Program-made: the position numbers and the translations under genes | Shown here: positions 26,185-37,200 of the stretch, piece after piece | Position numbering within the stretch: the stretch's first letter is position 1 | Layout: the number at the start of each line of letters is the position of its first letter | Assembly (NCBI GenBank): GCA_020049775.1 | Contig: JAGVLO010000004.1 | Location: 124,001-188,000 of the forward strand | Reading direction: 5' to 3' | DNA from: Alphaproteobacteria bacterium | Lineage (GTDB): Bacteria; Pseudomonadota; Alphaproteobacteria; Rickettsiales; SXRF01 | Length of the DNA: 64,000 nt | Notes under the pieces: generated by a model | Databases searched by the model: none | Told to the model about the DNA's origin: nothing | What the model saw: the letters and a program-made list of their open reading frames with translations, nothing else

Positions 26185-28373
26185 TCTTACCCGAGCAAGA
26201 TATAAGCGTGGCAGAAGCCGAGCCAAACCCCATGTTGTCGCTGCTGAACGACGAGCAGAAACAGGCGGTGCTTGCAACGCAGGGGCCGCTTTTGGTGCTG
26301 GCGGGTGCAGGCACAGGCAAAACCCGCGTGCTGACTACGCGCATCGCGCATATATTGCTCACCAAATTGGCGTGGCCGGGCGAGATTCTGGCCGTGACTT
26401 TCACCAACAAGGCCGCACGCGAAATGGCCGATCGCGTCAGCTCGCTTACGGGCGCGTCGCAATCGCTGTGGATGGGGACATTCCACTCCATCGGCGCGAA
26501 AATCATCCGTCGCCATGCCGAAAAGCTGGGGCTTACGTCCAGCTTCACCATTCTCGACGAAGACGACCAGCTACGCCTGATTAAAGCCATTCTCGCCGAA
26601 AAAAATATTGATGACAAATCGTTGCCGCCCAAATTGTTCCTTGCCATTATCCAGAGTTGGAAAGATCAGGGACTAACGCCCGCCAAGGTCAATAACCCGG
26701 GCGATACGCAAGCCGCGAGCGGCCATGCCGTAAGCGTGTATAAAGCCTATCAGGACAGGTTGCGCCAGCTGAACGCCACCGACTTTGGCGATTTGATTCT
26801 GCACATGCTCACGCTATTCACCGAGCATCAGGACGTACTGCAGGAATACGCCAAGCGTTTCAAATATATTCTGGTGGATGAGTATCAGGATACCAACGTG
26901 TCGCAATATCTGTGGCTGCGCCTGCTTGCCAGCTACCATAAAAATATCTGCTGCGTGGGCGACGACGACCAGTCTATTTATAGCTGGCGCGGCGCGGAAG
27001 TCGGCAATATCCTGCGCTTCGAGCGCGATTATCCGGACGCAAAGGTGGTGCGGCTTGAGTGCAATTACCGCTCCACGCCGCATATTCTGGCCGCGGCAAG
27101 TGCGCTGATTGCCAATAACCGTGGGCGCTTAGGAAAGACGCTGTGGACGCCGGTAACCGAGGGTGACAAGATTCACCTCAAATCCGTGTGGGACGAGGGC
27201 GAAGAAGCACGTTATGTCGGCGAGGAAGTCGAGCAATTGCAGCGCAAAGGTACCGACCTTAAACAGATGGCGATACTTGTGCGCGCCGGTTTCCAGACGC
27301 GCGCGTTTGAAGAACGTTTCCTTACGCTCGGAGTGCCTTACCGTGTTATCGGGGGCTTGCGTTTTTACGAGCGCGCCGAAATCCGCGACGCGGTGGCGTA
27401 TTTACGCGTTATCGCCAGCCCGAGCGACGACCTCGCGTTTGAGCGCATTATCAACACACCCAAGCGCGGCATCGGTCAGGCGACCATGCAGCAACTGCAC
27501 ACCACGGCGCGTGCCATTAATAACTCGCTGTACCATGCTACCGTGCATTTGCTGCAAACTGGCGCGTTGAAGGGAAAGCTCGGGCAGGCGCTCGACAAGT
27601 TCATTCAGGGTTGCGAGCGCTGGCGTTCGCAGATCGGCGTGCTGCCCGTGTCAGAGATTACCGAGTTAGTGCTAGAGGAAAGCGGCTACCGCCATATGTG
27701 GCAGCAGGAAAAATCCCCCGAAGCAGCGGGACGCCTTGAAAACCTCAAAGAACTCGCGCGCGCTATCGGCGAGTTTGAAAATATCGGTGCGTTCCTTGAA
27801 CATGTGAGCCTGGTCACCGAAGCTGCAGGCAATAACGACAGCAACGACATGGTGAGCCTGATGACGCTGCACGCGGCAAAAGGCCTCGAGTTCGACGTTA
27901 TCTTCCTGCCGGGGTGGGAAGAGGGCGTGTTCCCGCACCAGCGCGCGCTGGACGAAAGCGGCACAAAGGGGCTGGAAGAAGAACGCCGCCTTGCCTATGT
28001 CGGCATCACGCGTGCGCGCAAGCGCCTGTTTATTTCGCATGCCGCCAACCGCCGCATCTATAACCAGTGGCAAAGCAGTATTCCTTCGCGCTTTATTGCT
28101 GAAATTCCGCAGGAGCATGTCGATAAAATCTCCGGTGGTTTATATAATGCACCCAAGCCAACCCAGCGCGCATGGCAGGACGAGGTGGCCTCTATTATGA
28201 GCGCATCGTCAAAGCCTGCTGCATCTGAGGCAAAATTCAGTAAAGGCACGCGCATCTTCCACCAGAAATTCGGCTATGGCCGCATACAGTCGGTCAGTGG
28301 AGATCATCTGGAAATCGAGTTTGAAAAAGCGGGACACAAAAAGGTGCTGGCTGATTTTGTAGAGAAGGCCTAA
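26181..28373 (+). CDS. UvrD/PcrA-type 3'-5' DNA helicase
   Basis: Superfamily 1A helicase of 730 residues. Motifs: Q and Walker A (LNDEQKQAV...AGAGTGKTRVL), motif II VDEYQDTN, motif III DDQSIYSWRGA, motif V LMTLHAAKGLEFD and motif VI YVGITRARKRL. The C-terminal TRIFHQKFGYGRIQSV...EFEKAGHKKVLADFV segment is the tudor-like RNA-polymerase-binding tail typical of PcrA/UvrD, implying a role in transcription-coupled repair and replication restart. Starts with an ATGA overlap on comEC, so both may be cotranscribed. Confidence 0.94.
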   Translation: MILPEQDISVAEAEPNPMLSLLNDEQKQAVLATQGPLLVLAGAGTGKTRVLTTRIAHILLTKLAWPGEILAVTFTNKAAREMADRVSSLTGASQSLWMGTFHSIGAKIIRRHAEKLGLTSSFTILDEDDQLRLIKAILAEKNIDDKSLPPKLFLAIIQSWKDQGLTPAKVNNPGDTQAASGHAVSVYKAYQDRLRQLNATDFGDLILHMLTLFTEHQDVLQEYAKRFKYILVDEYQDTNVSQYLWLRLLASYHKNICCVGDDDQSIYSWRGAEVGNILRFERDYPDAKVVRLECNYRSTPHILAAASALIANNRGRLGKTLWTPVTEGDKIHLKSVWDEGEEARYVGEEVEQLQRKGTDLKQMAILVRAGFQTRAFEERFLTLGVPYRVIGGLRFYERAEIRDAVAYLRVIASPSDDLAFERIINTPKRGIGQATMQQLHTTARAINNSLYHATVHLLQTGALKGKLGQALDKFIQGCERWRSQIGVLPVSEITELVLEESGYRHMWQQEKSPEAAGRLENLKELARAIGEFENIGAFLEHVSLVTEAAGNNDSNDMVSLMTLHAAKGLEFDVIFLPGWEEGVFPHQRALDESGTKGLEEERRLAYVGITRARKRLFISHAANRRIYNQWQSSIPSRFIAEIPQEHVDKISGGLYNAPKPTQRAWQDEVASIMSASSKPAASEAKFSKGTRIFHQKFGYGRIQSVSGDHLEIEFEKAGHKKVLADFVEKA

Positions 28374-28376
28374 CGC

Positions 28377-29087
28377 CTAGCTAAGGCCGATATCGAAATC
28401 AGAACTTTCTAAACCATCGGGATGGATACTACGCGGTTTTACAGGCGGGCGCGGTTGTATAGCGCTGCTTTTTGCGGGGACAGGTGGCGTATCGTCTTCT
28501 ACTTCGATTTGTGCCACCGGAACATGGTTGGTTGTGCCTTGCATTTTCGCCAGCAACTGTGGGGGCATTTCCCAGCTTGGTTGATTTTCGTAGGCTGGCC
28601 CGTCAGGCTGGCGCGCGTGCCTGGAAATATAGTCAAGGTTGTCGGCTTCCTCGTGCAATTTACTGGCGGCTAATTTAAGTTTTTTCTTCTGTGGGGTGGA
28701 AGCGTCCCCGACACCCATAAAGCGTACGGCCTTGGCAAGCAACTCCGGTTCATCCGCTATCATGTGGTACAGACTGGAAAGGCGCTCTATGTTTTGACGG
28801 GTAGAAACTACCGTGGCGGTATGGTCGTCGGCATAACCGGTATCGCTGCGCATGATGCCCAACGCCTGCAACATGCCGCGGTTGATATCACCACGGGCGA
28901 TTACACCCGCCATGCGCGGGTTGAGGTAGGATGTCTCATCGCCGAATTGGGCGCTGTGCAATTTCTTGTGCCACGGCGCTTCGCTCCAGCGTGTTGACGC
29001 GAGTACGGTAAGCGCGAACTCTGCTGCATCCGTTTTCAGTGAGTCATCATATACTGCTGTGGGCTTTTTTTTATTCCAACCAAACAT
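28377..29087 (-). CDS. Hypothetical cytosolic protein
   Basis: Not recognised. The 236-residue product (from MFGWNKKKP) has no signal peptide or membrane segment; it is Ala/Leu-rich and helical up to about residue 160 and then Pro-rich and disordered to the end (PPVPAKSSAIQPRPPVKPRS). ATG at 29087 is favoured over 29117 because GGAAA lies five bases upstream. It converges with the helicase (4-bp gap) and lies downstream of ilvD on the same strand with 104 bp between. Base composition matches its neighbours. Confidence 0.65.
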   Translation of the reverse strand: MFGWNKKKPTAVYDDSLKTDAAEFALTVLASTRWSEAPWHKKLHSAQFGDETSYLNPRMAGVIARGDINRGMLQALGIMRSDTGYADDHTATVVSTRQNIERLSSLYHMIADEPELLAKAVRFMGVGDASTPQKKKLKLAASKLHEEADNLDYISRHARQPDGPAYENQPSWEMPPQLLAKMQGTTNHVPVAQIEVEDDTPPVPAKSSAIQPRPPVKPRSIHPDGLESSDFDIGLS

Positions 29088-29191
29088 GGCGTTTCCATAC
29101 GTATTTAATGCACCCATGGTAGCATAGATTGGTTACGCTTTTATGACGCAGCAACCGGCTGTATATATATGGTTTTATTGGGGTGTGTGCG

Positions 29192-30916
29192 CTAAATATC
29201 CGCGTAAACGTGCGTTTCAGCCTTGCCGCCGGGGTGGGTGACCGCGCCTCTTTCAGCGGGGCCGACCGTTTGTGCGTATTTCCACAACGTACCGGAATTA
29301 TAATCCGTCTTGCGCGGCTGCCAGCCCGTGCGACGGGCAGCGAGTTCTTTTTCGCTGACATCTACACTAATCATGCCTTTGGTGGCATCAATCGCAATCA
29401 TGTCGCCGTCTTTGAGTAACCCGATAGGGCCGCCGACCGCTGCTTCCGGCCCGACATGGCCGATGCAAAAACCGCGCGTACCGCCCGAAAAGCGGCCATC
29501 AGTGATGAGCGCAACCTTGTCGCCCATGCCCTGACCATAGAGTGCGGCGGTGGTGGAAAGCATCTCGCGCATGCCGGGTCCGCCTTTTGGCCCTTCGTAG
29601 CGGATAATGAGTACATCGCCTTCCTTGAATTTCTTTTTGTCCACGGCCTCGAAGCAGGCTTCTTCGGAATCAAAACAGCGCGCAGGGCCTTTGAACACAA
29701 GGTTTTTCATGCCCGCCACTTTTACAATCGCGCCTTCGGGTGCGAGGTTGCCTTTGAGTACTACCACGCCGCCTTCATCACGCAGCGGTTTGTTGTGCGG
29801 GTAAATCACATCCTGATCGGTGCGCAGCTTTACGGCCTTCAGGTTTTCGGCAATGGTCTTTCCGGTCACGGTCATGCAGTCGCCATGCAGGAAGCCGCCG
29901 TCCAGCAACGTTTTCATCACCGCCTGCACGCCGCCCGCCTCGTACATGTCTTTGGCGGTATATTTGCCGCCGGGCATGAGGTCGGCGAGGTAAGGGGTGC
30001 GCTTGAAAATTTCGCCCACGGCGTGAAGATCGAAATCAATGCCTGCCTCATGCGCAATGGCAGGCAGGTGCAGCGCGCCGTTGGTAGAGCCACCTGTAGC
30101 GGCCACGACAGCAGCGGCATTTTCCAGCGCCTTGCGCGTGACAATATCACGCGGGCGGATTTTATTTTTGAGCAGTTCCATCACGGTGCGGCCGGATTCG
30201 AACGCAAACGCGTCGCGTGCTTCATACGGCGCAGGCGCACCGGCAGAGCCAGGCAGCGCAAGGCCGATGGCTTCACTCACGCAGGCCATGGTGTTGGCAG
30301 TGAACTGGCCGCCGCAGCTGCCAGCCGACGGGCAGGCGACCTGCTCGAGTTCATGTAAATCTTCGTCGCTCATTTTGCCGGAGCTGTGTTGACCCACACC
30401 TTCAAACACATCCACCACGGTGACTTGCCTGCCTTTATATTTGCCGGGCAATATAGAGCCGCCATACATGAATACGGAAGGCACGTTCAGCCGTACCATC
30501 GCCATCATAAGTCCGGGCAGAGATTTATCGCATCCGGCGAGACCGACGAGCGCGTCGTACGAATGGCCGCGCATGGTGAGTTCAACGGAATCGGCAATCA
30601 CTTCGCGCGAGACGAGCGAAGACTTCATGCCCTGATGCCCCATGGCGATGCCGTCGGTCACGGTGATGCTGGTGAATTCCCTCGGTGTGCCGCCAGCGGC
30701 GGCCACGCCTTTTTTGACCACCTGCGCCTGACGGCCAAGGGTGATGTTGCAGGGGGCGGCTTCATTCCATGTGGTGGCAACGCCAATCAGCGGCGCATGT
30801 ATGCCCGCTTCGGTAATGCCCATAGCATATAAATAGGAACGGTGCGGCGCACGCTCGGGGCCTTCAGTGACATGGCGGCTGGGCAGCCGCGACTTACCGT
30901 ATTGTTTATCACTCAT
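29192..30916 (-). CDS. ilvD: Dihydroxy-acid dehydratase
   Basis: Fe-S enzyme that dehydrates dihydroxy acids in isoleucine and valine synthesis. The 574-residue product has cysteine ligands in GCDKSLPG and [14 protein letters not shown], the [14 protein letters not shown] segment and a C-terminal [17 protein letters not shown] with the catalytic Ser. A perfect minus-strand TATAAT lies about 60 bases upstream, so it probably has its own promoter. A protein-sized frame on the other strand here is a shadow. Confidence 0.97.
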   Translation of the reverse strand: MSDKQYGKSRLPSRHVTEGPERAPHRSYLYAMGITEAGIHAPLIGVATTWNEAAPCNITLGRQAQVVKKGVAAAGGTPREFTSITVTDGIAMGHQGMKSSLVSREVIADSVELTMRGHSYDALVGLAGCDKSLPGLMMAMVRLNVPSVFMYGGSILPGKYKGRQVTVVDVFEGVGQHSSGKMSDEDLHELEQVACPSAGSCGGQFTANTMACVSEAIGLALPGSAGAPAPYEARDAFAFESGRTVMELLKNKIRPRDIVTRKALENAAAVVAATGGSTNGALHLPAIAHEAGIDFDLHAVGEIFKRTPYLADLMPGGKYTAKDMYEAGGVQAVMKTLLDGGFLHGDCMTVTGKTIAENLKAVKLRTDQDVIYPHNKPLRDEGGVVVLKGNLAPEGAIVKVAGMKNLVFKGPARCFDSEEACFEAVDKKKFKEGDVLIIRYEGPKGGPGMREMLSTTAALYGQGMGDKVALITDGRFSGGTRGFCIGHVGPEAAVGGPIGLLKDGDMIAIDATKGMISVDVSEKELAARRTGWQPRKTDYNSGTLWKYAQTVGPAERGAVTHPGGKAETHVYADI

Positions 30917-30977
30917 GGTAAAACTCTACTAACTTACAATTAAACCGCTTTGTTTTCTGCGCTTCCGCTGCTCACGT

Positions 30978-30983
30978 ATTATA
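30978..30983 (-). promoter_or_regulatory. Candidate -10 element upstream of ilvD
   Basis: Read on the minus strand this is TATAAT, about 60 bases before the ilvD ATG, in the 144-bp gap after popZ. No convincing -35 hexamer sits at 17 bases, so the assignment is tentative. Confidence 0.35.
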
Positions 30984-31060
30984 CACACGCTGCGCTGCGG
31001 TTCTCGAAAACTTTGCTCTTAATTGCAATTTAGCGAGTTTTTTGCGGAATTCAAATGTGA

Positions 31061-31669
31061 TTATTTCGTGAGTTTGCGTACTTCGCGCTCAACAATGCGC
31101 TCAACAATGGCGGGCAGGTTTTTGTCCAGCCATTCTTTCATCATCGGGCGCAGCATTTCCATCACTAGATCTTCCACCGTGGTGCCGGTGCGGAACTGGG
31201 CGGAAGGCACACGCACATCCGGCAAGGGCGGGTTGGTTGCTTCCTGCAGGTTTTTGAAGTGCGACGCTGCTTCCGTGGCGGCCTTTTGCGACAGCAGGGA
31301 ATCGATAATATCATTAGCGGATGGTGCGGCAGCGGGGGGAGCTGCTGCTGGCGGTGGCGCGGGCGGCGTTTCAGCCGCCGGTGTGGCTGGCTCTACCTTG
31401 CTGCCGAGCGCTTCATTTATTTTCATCATGACATCACTCGATGCTTCGGTCTTGGCTTTGACATCTACAATGCCGCCATCTTCTTTGAGCATTTCGGTCA
31501 GTTCAAGAACTTCGGATCCGGGTACATCTTCCACTGGCTTTGTCTCTGGCTTCTTCTCTGTTTCATCTTCGGCTATGATACGACGGATGGACTGGAGAAT
31601 CTCTTCCATTGACAAATCCTCATTGCCAGCCCCTTCTTTTTTGGCCTCAACGGTACCACCGGCCTCCAT
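31061..31669 (-). CDS. popZ: PopZ-like polar organizing protein (DUF2497)
   Basis: Polar scaffold that anchors chromosome-partitioning and cell-cycle proteins in alphaproteobacteria. The product has the three-part PopZ layout: short N-terminal helix with SMEEILQSIRRIIAEDE (about 20-36), a Pro/Ala/Glu-rich disordered middle (about 75-120), and the conserved C-terminal helices VEDLVMEMLRPMMKEWLDKNLPAIVE...REVRKL. ATG at 31669 is selected because GGAG lies six bases upstream; 18 residues could be added at 31723 without family support. It lies directly downstream of tolC, a common alphaproteobacterial neighbourhood. Confidence 0.88.
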   Translation of the reverse strand: MEAGGTVEAKKEGAGNEDLSMEEILQSIRRIIAEDETEKKPETKPVEDVPGSEVLELTEMLKEDGGIVDVKAKTEASSDVMMKINEALGSKVEPATPAAETPPAPPPAAAPPAAAPSANDIIDSLLSQKAATEAASHFKNLQEATNPPLPDVRVPSAQFRTGTTVEDLVMEMLRPMMKEWLDKNLPAIVERIVEREVRKLTK

Positions 31670-31746
31670 GAACTTCTCCAAACCTGCTATATATTGTATG
31701 CCCGTATGTGGCAGAGCATACATGATGTTGTATTAAAATACTATTA

Positions 31747-33500
31747 TTAAAAACCAATCAATTGATTTTTCACGCCATCATAATGCGTCTGGGAATCGAT
31801 AAGGTCAACAGGCAGCTTGAGGTCGCTGGCGGTCAGGTGGCCTGTAGCGGCCAGTAAGCGGTAGGCCTGTTGCTTTTCGGCCACGGTTGACTTAACTAAT
31901 TCAACCCGCGCCGAAAAATAGTCCTGCTCGGTATTGAGTACGTCCAGTGTGGTGCGCAGCCCCTGCATATTTTCCTGACGGATGCTGTCGAGCGCCTCGC
32001 GTGCGGCTTTCACCGCCTGTTCGTTGGAGGTGATGATGGCTCTGGCGGTGTTATAGTCCTGCCACGCTCGCGTAGCGTCTTCGGTGATGCCGTTTTTGGT
32101 GTCCATGGCGTTAAACTTGGCTTGCTCGGCAAGGTTTTTGGCGGCGCGGATGCGCGAATATTCAGCGCCGGACTGGTAAAGTGGTATGCTCACATTCAGC
32201 AGCACCTGATCGCTATCCCCGCGTGATACGTTGGAATTGGCCACGTCGCGGCGGGTCATGTTGCCCTGCAAGCTGACGGTGGGAAACAGGCTGGAGGCGC
32301 GTATATCCACGTCATTTTGTGTGGCGTTTTCCAGATGGCGGGCGGCTTCCAGCACGGGGTTGTTGCCCTCGGCCCATAAGGTTGCTTCCTGTACGCTGGC
32401 TGGCAGGCTGGCAGGTTCGGCGGGCAGCGCAATCGATGGCGGCGGTTCATAGCCGATGACACGCCGGAACGTCGCCTGCGTGGTGGCGAGGTCGCCCAGT
32501 GCCTGACGCTCCGCAGCCTTGGCGCTGGCAAGCCGCGCCTGCGAATGGGCGATGTCGGTGCGCGTCAGCTCGCCCACTTCAAAGCGGGCGTTGGTGTCTT
32601 TCAGGTCTTTCGCCAGCACGTCCACATTATGCTGGTTTACTTTCAGCACCGATTTTTTTTCCACTACGTCGGTATAGGCCACGATGGCGGCTAGCAATAT
32701 CTGTTGCTCCAGCGCCACCAGCTCGGCACGCCCCGCCTTCACGCGGTCTTTGGCGCTGGCATATTGGCAAGGCTTGAACCGCCGCTGAATATAGGTTGTT
32801 CAACACCCAGCGTTTTGCTGTGGCTGCCGTCATAATCCCAGCGGTCGTTGCTGCCGGTGCCGCGTTCGCGGCCTGCGGTGTAGCCTGCCGTGGCACTGGG
32901 GCGAAAGCCGGAGACGGCTTGCGACACGCCTTCGTCAATGGCGGCGAGCGCCTCGCGCTGGGCCTTTAGCTGCGGGTGGCTGAGATAGACATTTTTCAGC
33001 GCGGCGAAAAATTCGTCCTGACGTTCGGCTAGCGGCGTGTCTTCGATGGGTTTATTGACGGTCTGGAAAAAATCATCCTCCAGCTTGGGTAGCTTAGGGG
33101 GTGCGGCGGTTTTTTTTGCCTTAGATTTTTCTGGCTCGGGAGGCGGTGCTTCTGCCTTTACCGGCTCCGGCTCGATGGTTGGCGGCGGCGGGGAAAGCGG
33201 CGCTGCTTCCGACGTTGGTTTTTCTTGGGGTTCTTCCATGGCCAGTGGCTGCGCGCCTTCCAGCGCATCAGTAGCAGGCGGCTGTGCGGGGGCGGGTGTT
33301 TCGGGTGTGCCTTGCGCGGGGGAAAGTATGTTCAGTGATTCGGCGATACCCAGAGAGGGAAGCGGCGGCACGGGCGCTGCGGCTTTGGTTGCCAGCTCGG
33401 TGGCGGCGAGGAGCGGCCACGCGGCAAACACGCACAACGCGACGCTACTTACAAAAATTAATGTGTGGCCAGAAACCAGTTTGCAAAAACGGGATGTCAT
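31747..33500 (-). pseudogene. tolC: TolC-family outer-membrane efflux/secretion channel, frameshifted
   Basis: TolC-type trimeric outer-membrane duct used by type I secretion and efflux. The coding frame is split. The upstream part (33500 to 32739, 253 codons) has a signal peptide, a long Pro/Ala/Glu linker (about 35-150) and the opening of the OEP domain ending VEQPIFSGGSSLANM followed by out-of-frame residues and a stop. The downstream part (open from about 32757 to 31747, 331 codons from a GTG) continues with AKDRVKAGRAELVALEQQI through SDLKLPVDLI. Losing one base at 32758-32760 would explain the break exactly. This is either a true mutation or a base-call error. It follows the pcm-like gene by 24 bp and precedes popZ. 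Confidence 0.85.
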
Positions 33501-33524
33501 GGCGGGGATTATGTATGCTTCAGG

Positions 33525-34190
33525 CTATAATGTAAAGCCGGACTCGCGTTTAAATCCAGTAAGGATTTCCGTTGCCGCGTCGAAATATTCGCGCGATTGC
33601 AGCGCACCGTCCAAGCGCGTAATCACCAGTCCCTTGCCGGTGCCATGCACCAGCGCAGGGCCGTTATCTTTGCGGAAAACAGTCACCAGCCTGCCGCGTT
33701 CGGACAGCTGCTGGGCGATGACGTTGGGCAAAAAGTTAATAGCACCGTTAATCAGGATGACATCGTACGGCGCGGACATGCCGTAGCCGTCGGCCAGCGA
33801 TTTCACATTTTGCAAATTCACGTTCTTGGCGTCTTTCAACAGTTCTCGGGCGCGGGTGATGTTGTCTGCATCCGTATCCACAGCCACGATATGCGACGCC
33901 AGCTTGGAAAGCACGGCGGTGGAATAACCATTGAGGCAGCCAATGTCCAGCACGCGGCATTCCGGTGTAATGTTAGCCAGCGTCAGCAAACGTGCAAAGG
34001 TCATGGGGGCAAGCAGGCTGCGGCCATTGCCGACATTCAAATCAGCATCCGTATAGGCTGCTTCGCGAAGCGCAGGCGGCACAAACAGCTCGCGCTTTGT
34101 CGCGGCCATGGTCTGCAATATGCGCGGGTCGTTCACCTCGTTGGTATAGACTTGGCCAAGCACCATGTTCTGCGCAGCGGAAAGTTTCAT
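33525..34190 (-). CDS. pcm: Protein-L-isoaspartate O-methyltransferase family protein
   Basis: SAM-dependent methyltransferase fold of 221 residues: the Pcm opening with LREAAYTDADL, the SAM loop VLDIGCLNGYSTAVLS (about 94-109), then a Glu/Asp-type acidic end of strand two in VAVDTD. The substrate-binding region is divergent, so activity on isoaspartyl residues is not assured. Alphaproteobacterial tolC genes are often preceded by such a gene, as here; a role linked to that exporter is inference. AAGGAG precedes the start. Confidence 0.82.
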   Translation of the reverse strand: MKLSAAQNMVLGQVYTNEVNDPRILQTMAATKRELFVPPALREAAYTDADLNVGNGRSLLAPMTFARLLTLANITPECRVLDIGCLNGYSTAVLSKLASHIVAVDTDADNITRARELLKDAKNVNLQNVKSLADGYGMSAPYDVILINGAINFLPNVIAQQLSERGRLVTVFRKDNGPALVHGTGKGLVITRLDGALQSREYFDAATEILTGFKRESGFTL

Positions 34191-34224
34191 GTCGTTCTCC
34201 TTAAATATTATGCAGCCCCAGATA

Positions 34225-37200
34225 CTAAATAATTGGTGAAAGCGAGATGGTCACCTTCTGGTCATCGAGCATATTCTCTGCCGAGAAGGTTGCTTTTTCA
34301 AGCGGCTTGTCGGAAATGTCGGTGGCGAGCGTTTGTTCCATCACATACATTTTATGTGTGGCAAGCGCCTTGGCAACCGCCTCCGTTGCAACCACGCCTA
34401 AACGGATGCGGTCGGACACGTTGAAGTTAGCGTCTTTGCGCGCTTGCTGAATCATGCGCACCAAGTCACGCGCGAGGCCTTCGGATATTAATTCGTCTGT
34501 AAGTTTTATATCTAAAATTACCAGCGCGTCGTTGGTAGAAAGTGCTTGAGCGCGCTCTTTATATTCCGGCTTGGGTTCGAGCTGCAGCGTGTATTCACCA
34601 GCAAGCAATTTTTCACCAGCGATTTCCACTGTGCTGTCCACCTGCTTCCATTCACCTTTTTTAGATGCGGGCAGAATCTGCTTCATCTTTTCCGGCAGGC
34701 GTTTGCCGAGTACAGCAGAGTTGATGGATAGTTTGAGAGTGGCGTAGTCATCTGAGAAAATGAGAGTGCTAACGTTTTTTACATTCACTTCGTCTTGAAT
34801 AATAGGGAAGAGGTAGCGTTGACCGTTGCTAAACTCATGACGTGAGGCAATAGTGAGCATATACAGCGGTTGGCGTACACGAATATTAGTTTTATTGCGA
34901 ATAGCCAGGGAGGTATTGCATACGTCACGCACCCAATCCATTTGTGCCATCAGCTCATCATCGTCACTCCGGCGAAGGCCGGAGTCCACGTCACTATGGA
35001 TACCGGCCTGCGCCGGTATGACGGGGAAGGAAGGAAACTCTGCCGTATGCACACTTCCTTCATTGGTCAGGCCACGGTAAATATCTTCTAAAGTCAGTGG
35101 CAATAGCGGCGCAGCGGTGCGGCACATGGCGTGCAGCACGGTGTAGAGCGTGTCATAGGCGGCCTGTTTATCGGCGTCTTTTTCTTCTTTCCAGAAGCGT
35201 TCCTTGTTGCGGCGGATATACCAGTTATTCAGCGCATCAAAGAATTGCTGCAAAGCGTCGCAGGCGCTCGGCGTGTCGTAGGCGTCGAGCGATTTTTCAA
35301 TCGTTTCCACGGCAGCCTTGCACTTGGCGAGGATATATCTGTCCATCACGTCCTGTGAGGTGGTCGAATATTTCGCCTGAATACCATCGGCGTTGGCATA
35401 GAGCGTGAAGAAGTTATACGCGTTCCAGATGGGTTTTATGGCAAGGCGCACCACATCGCGGATGAATTTTCCGTCGGGGTCGACCATCAAATCCTGCCCG
35501 CGCATTACGGGCGAGGCAATCATGAGCCAGCGCAGCGCGTCCGCGCCGAACTGGTTGATGACCTCCATCGGGTCTTTGTAATTCTTCAGGCGTTTGGAAT
35601 ATTTCAGCCCCGTTTCCGCGTCCAGCACCACACCGTGGCAGATGCAGTTTTTAAACGGCGGCTTGTCGAATAAAGCCGTGGAAAGCATGATGAGCGTGTT
35701 AAACCAGCCGCGCGTCTGCCCGACATATTCGGTGATGAAGTCGGCGGGGAAGTGCGACTCAAACCATTCCTTGTTTTCAAACGGGTAATGCACCTGCGCA
35801 AACGGCATCGAGCCGGACTCGAACCAGCAGTCAAACACGTCTTCCACGCGGCGCAGTGTGTAGTTTGCGTCGGTGGGGTCGGGCTTGGTGAGTTCATCAA
35901 TGAACGGGCGGTGCAGGTCGGTGACTTTTTTGCCGAAGAATTCTTCCAGTTCCTTGATAGAGCCGAATACATACAGCTCTTTGTTTTTCGGGTTGTCGGA
36001 TTTCCAGATGGGAATCGGCGTACCCCAGAAACGGTTGCGCGAAATGCTCCAGTCCGGCGCGGTGGCCAGCATATGCCCCATCTGCCCGTCGCGGACATGG
36101 GCGGGAATCCAGTTGATTTCCTTGTTCAGCTCCACCGCGCGGTCGCGGAATTTGGTGACTTCCACATACCAGCTCGGCATGGCGCGATAAATGAGCGGCT
36201 TGTCGGTGCGCCAGCAATGCGGGTAGTTGTGCTTTATTACTTCGTCTTTAATCAGTTTGTTGTTGGCCTTCAGCCAGCGCAGGATACGCATGTTGGCGAG
36301 GCCGAATTTCTGTACGTCTTTTTCGCTGATATGCTGCGCCTTGTCGGATTCATCTAGCGGGCGCTGCTCATCGATTACATTAAGGCCTTTAAGGCTCAAC
36401 ATCTCGTCATTCCGGCGTAGGCCGGAATCCACGTGGACACCGGCCTGCGCCGGTGTGACGTAAAAGGGAATGTCGGAAAGCTCATCCGTGTATTTGCCCT
36501 GACCATCAACCGGCACAACAATTTCAATGCCATTCGCTTCGCAGCATTTTTGATCGTCTTCGCCGAAGCCCGGCGCCATATGCACAATGCCCGTGCCGTC
36601 GCCGTCAGTGACGAAGCTTGAACCATCGAGAATGCGGAAGGCTTTATGGGTTTTGAAATACGGGAATAGCGGCTCGTAGGTGAGGCCGATGAGGTCGCTG
36701 CCGCTTATATCGTTCTCAGTATCGGGTAGATACGGCTTATTGTTCTCAACATTATGGTGCGTGGTGTTAAGTTCATTAGCGTATGCACCGCGTCGACTGG
36801 AAGAAACAATAAAACAAATATTCTCTTGATCGCTCTTAAAGACATGAGCCAGATTTGGATGAACGGTTTTATTGTTTCGTACAAGCTGTGAATAGGATAG
36901 CTCGGGATTCACAGCCAACGCCAGATTGCTCGGCAATGTCCATGGCGTGGTCGTCCATGCCAGTACATAATAATTATCGGCCTTGGGCGCGCCTTTGGGG
37001 GCTTCGCGCAGTTTGAACGCCACCGTCGCCGCTTTGTCTTCGCGCTCGCGGTAGCTGTTATCCAGCTTGGTTTCAAAGTTGGAAAGCGGGGTTTCCGCCG
37101 CCCATGAATAGGGCATCACGCGGAAGGATTCGTACACCCAGCCCTTTTTATATATTTCCTTGAACGCCCAGATGACCGACTCCATGAAATTCACATCCAT

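Noticed and set aside
29456..30358. Plus-strand open frame of about 300 codons opposite ilvD
   Set aside because: ilvD is strongly supported by motifs over its whole length; the antisense frame has no start signal and looks like a composition shadow.
31023..31736. Plus-strand Ser/Ala-rich open frame opposite popZ
   Set aside because: PopZ's end helices and its ribosome-binding site support the minus strand; the antisense product is low complexity.
33037..33786. Plus-strand open frame of 249 codons opposite the tolC linker
   Set aside because: It is the complement of the Pro/Ala-rich linker and spans the intergenic region without any motif.
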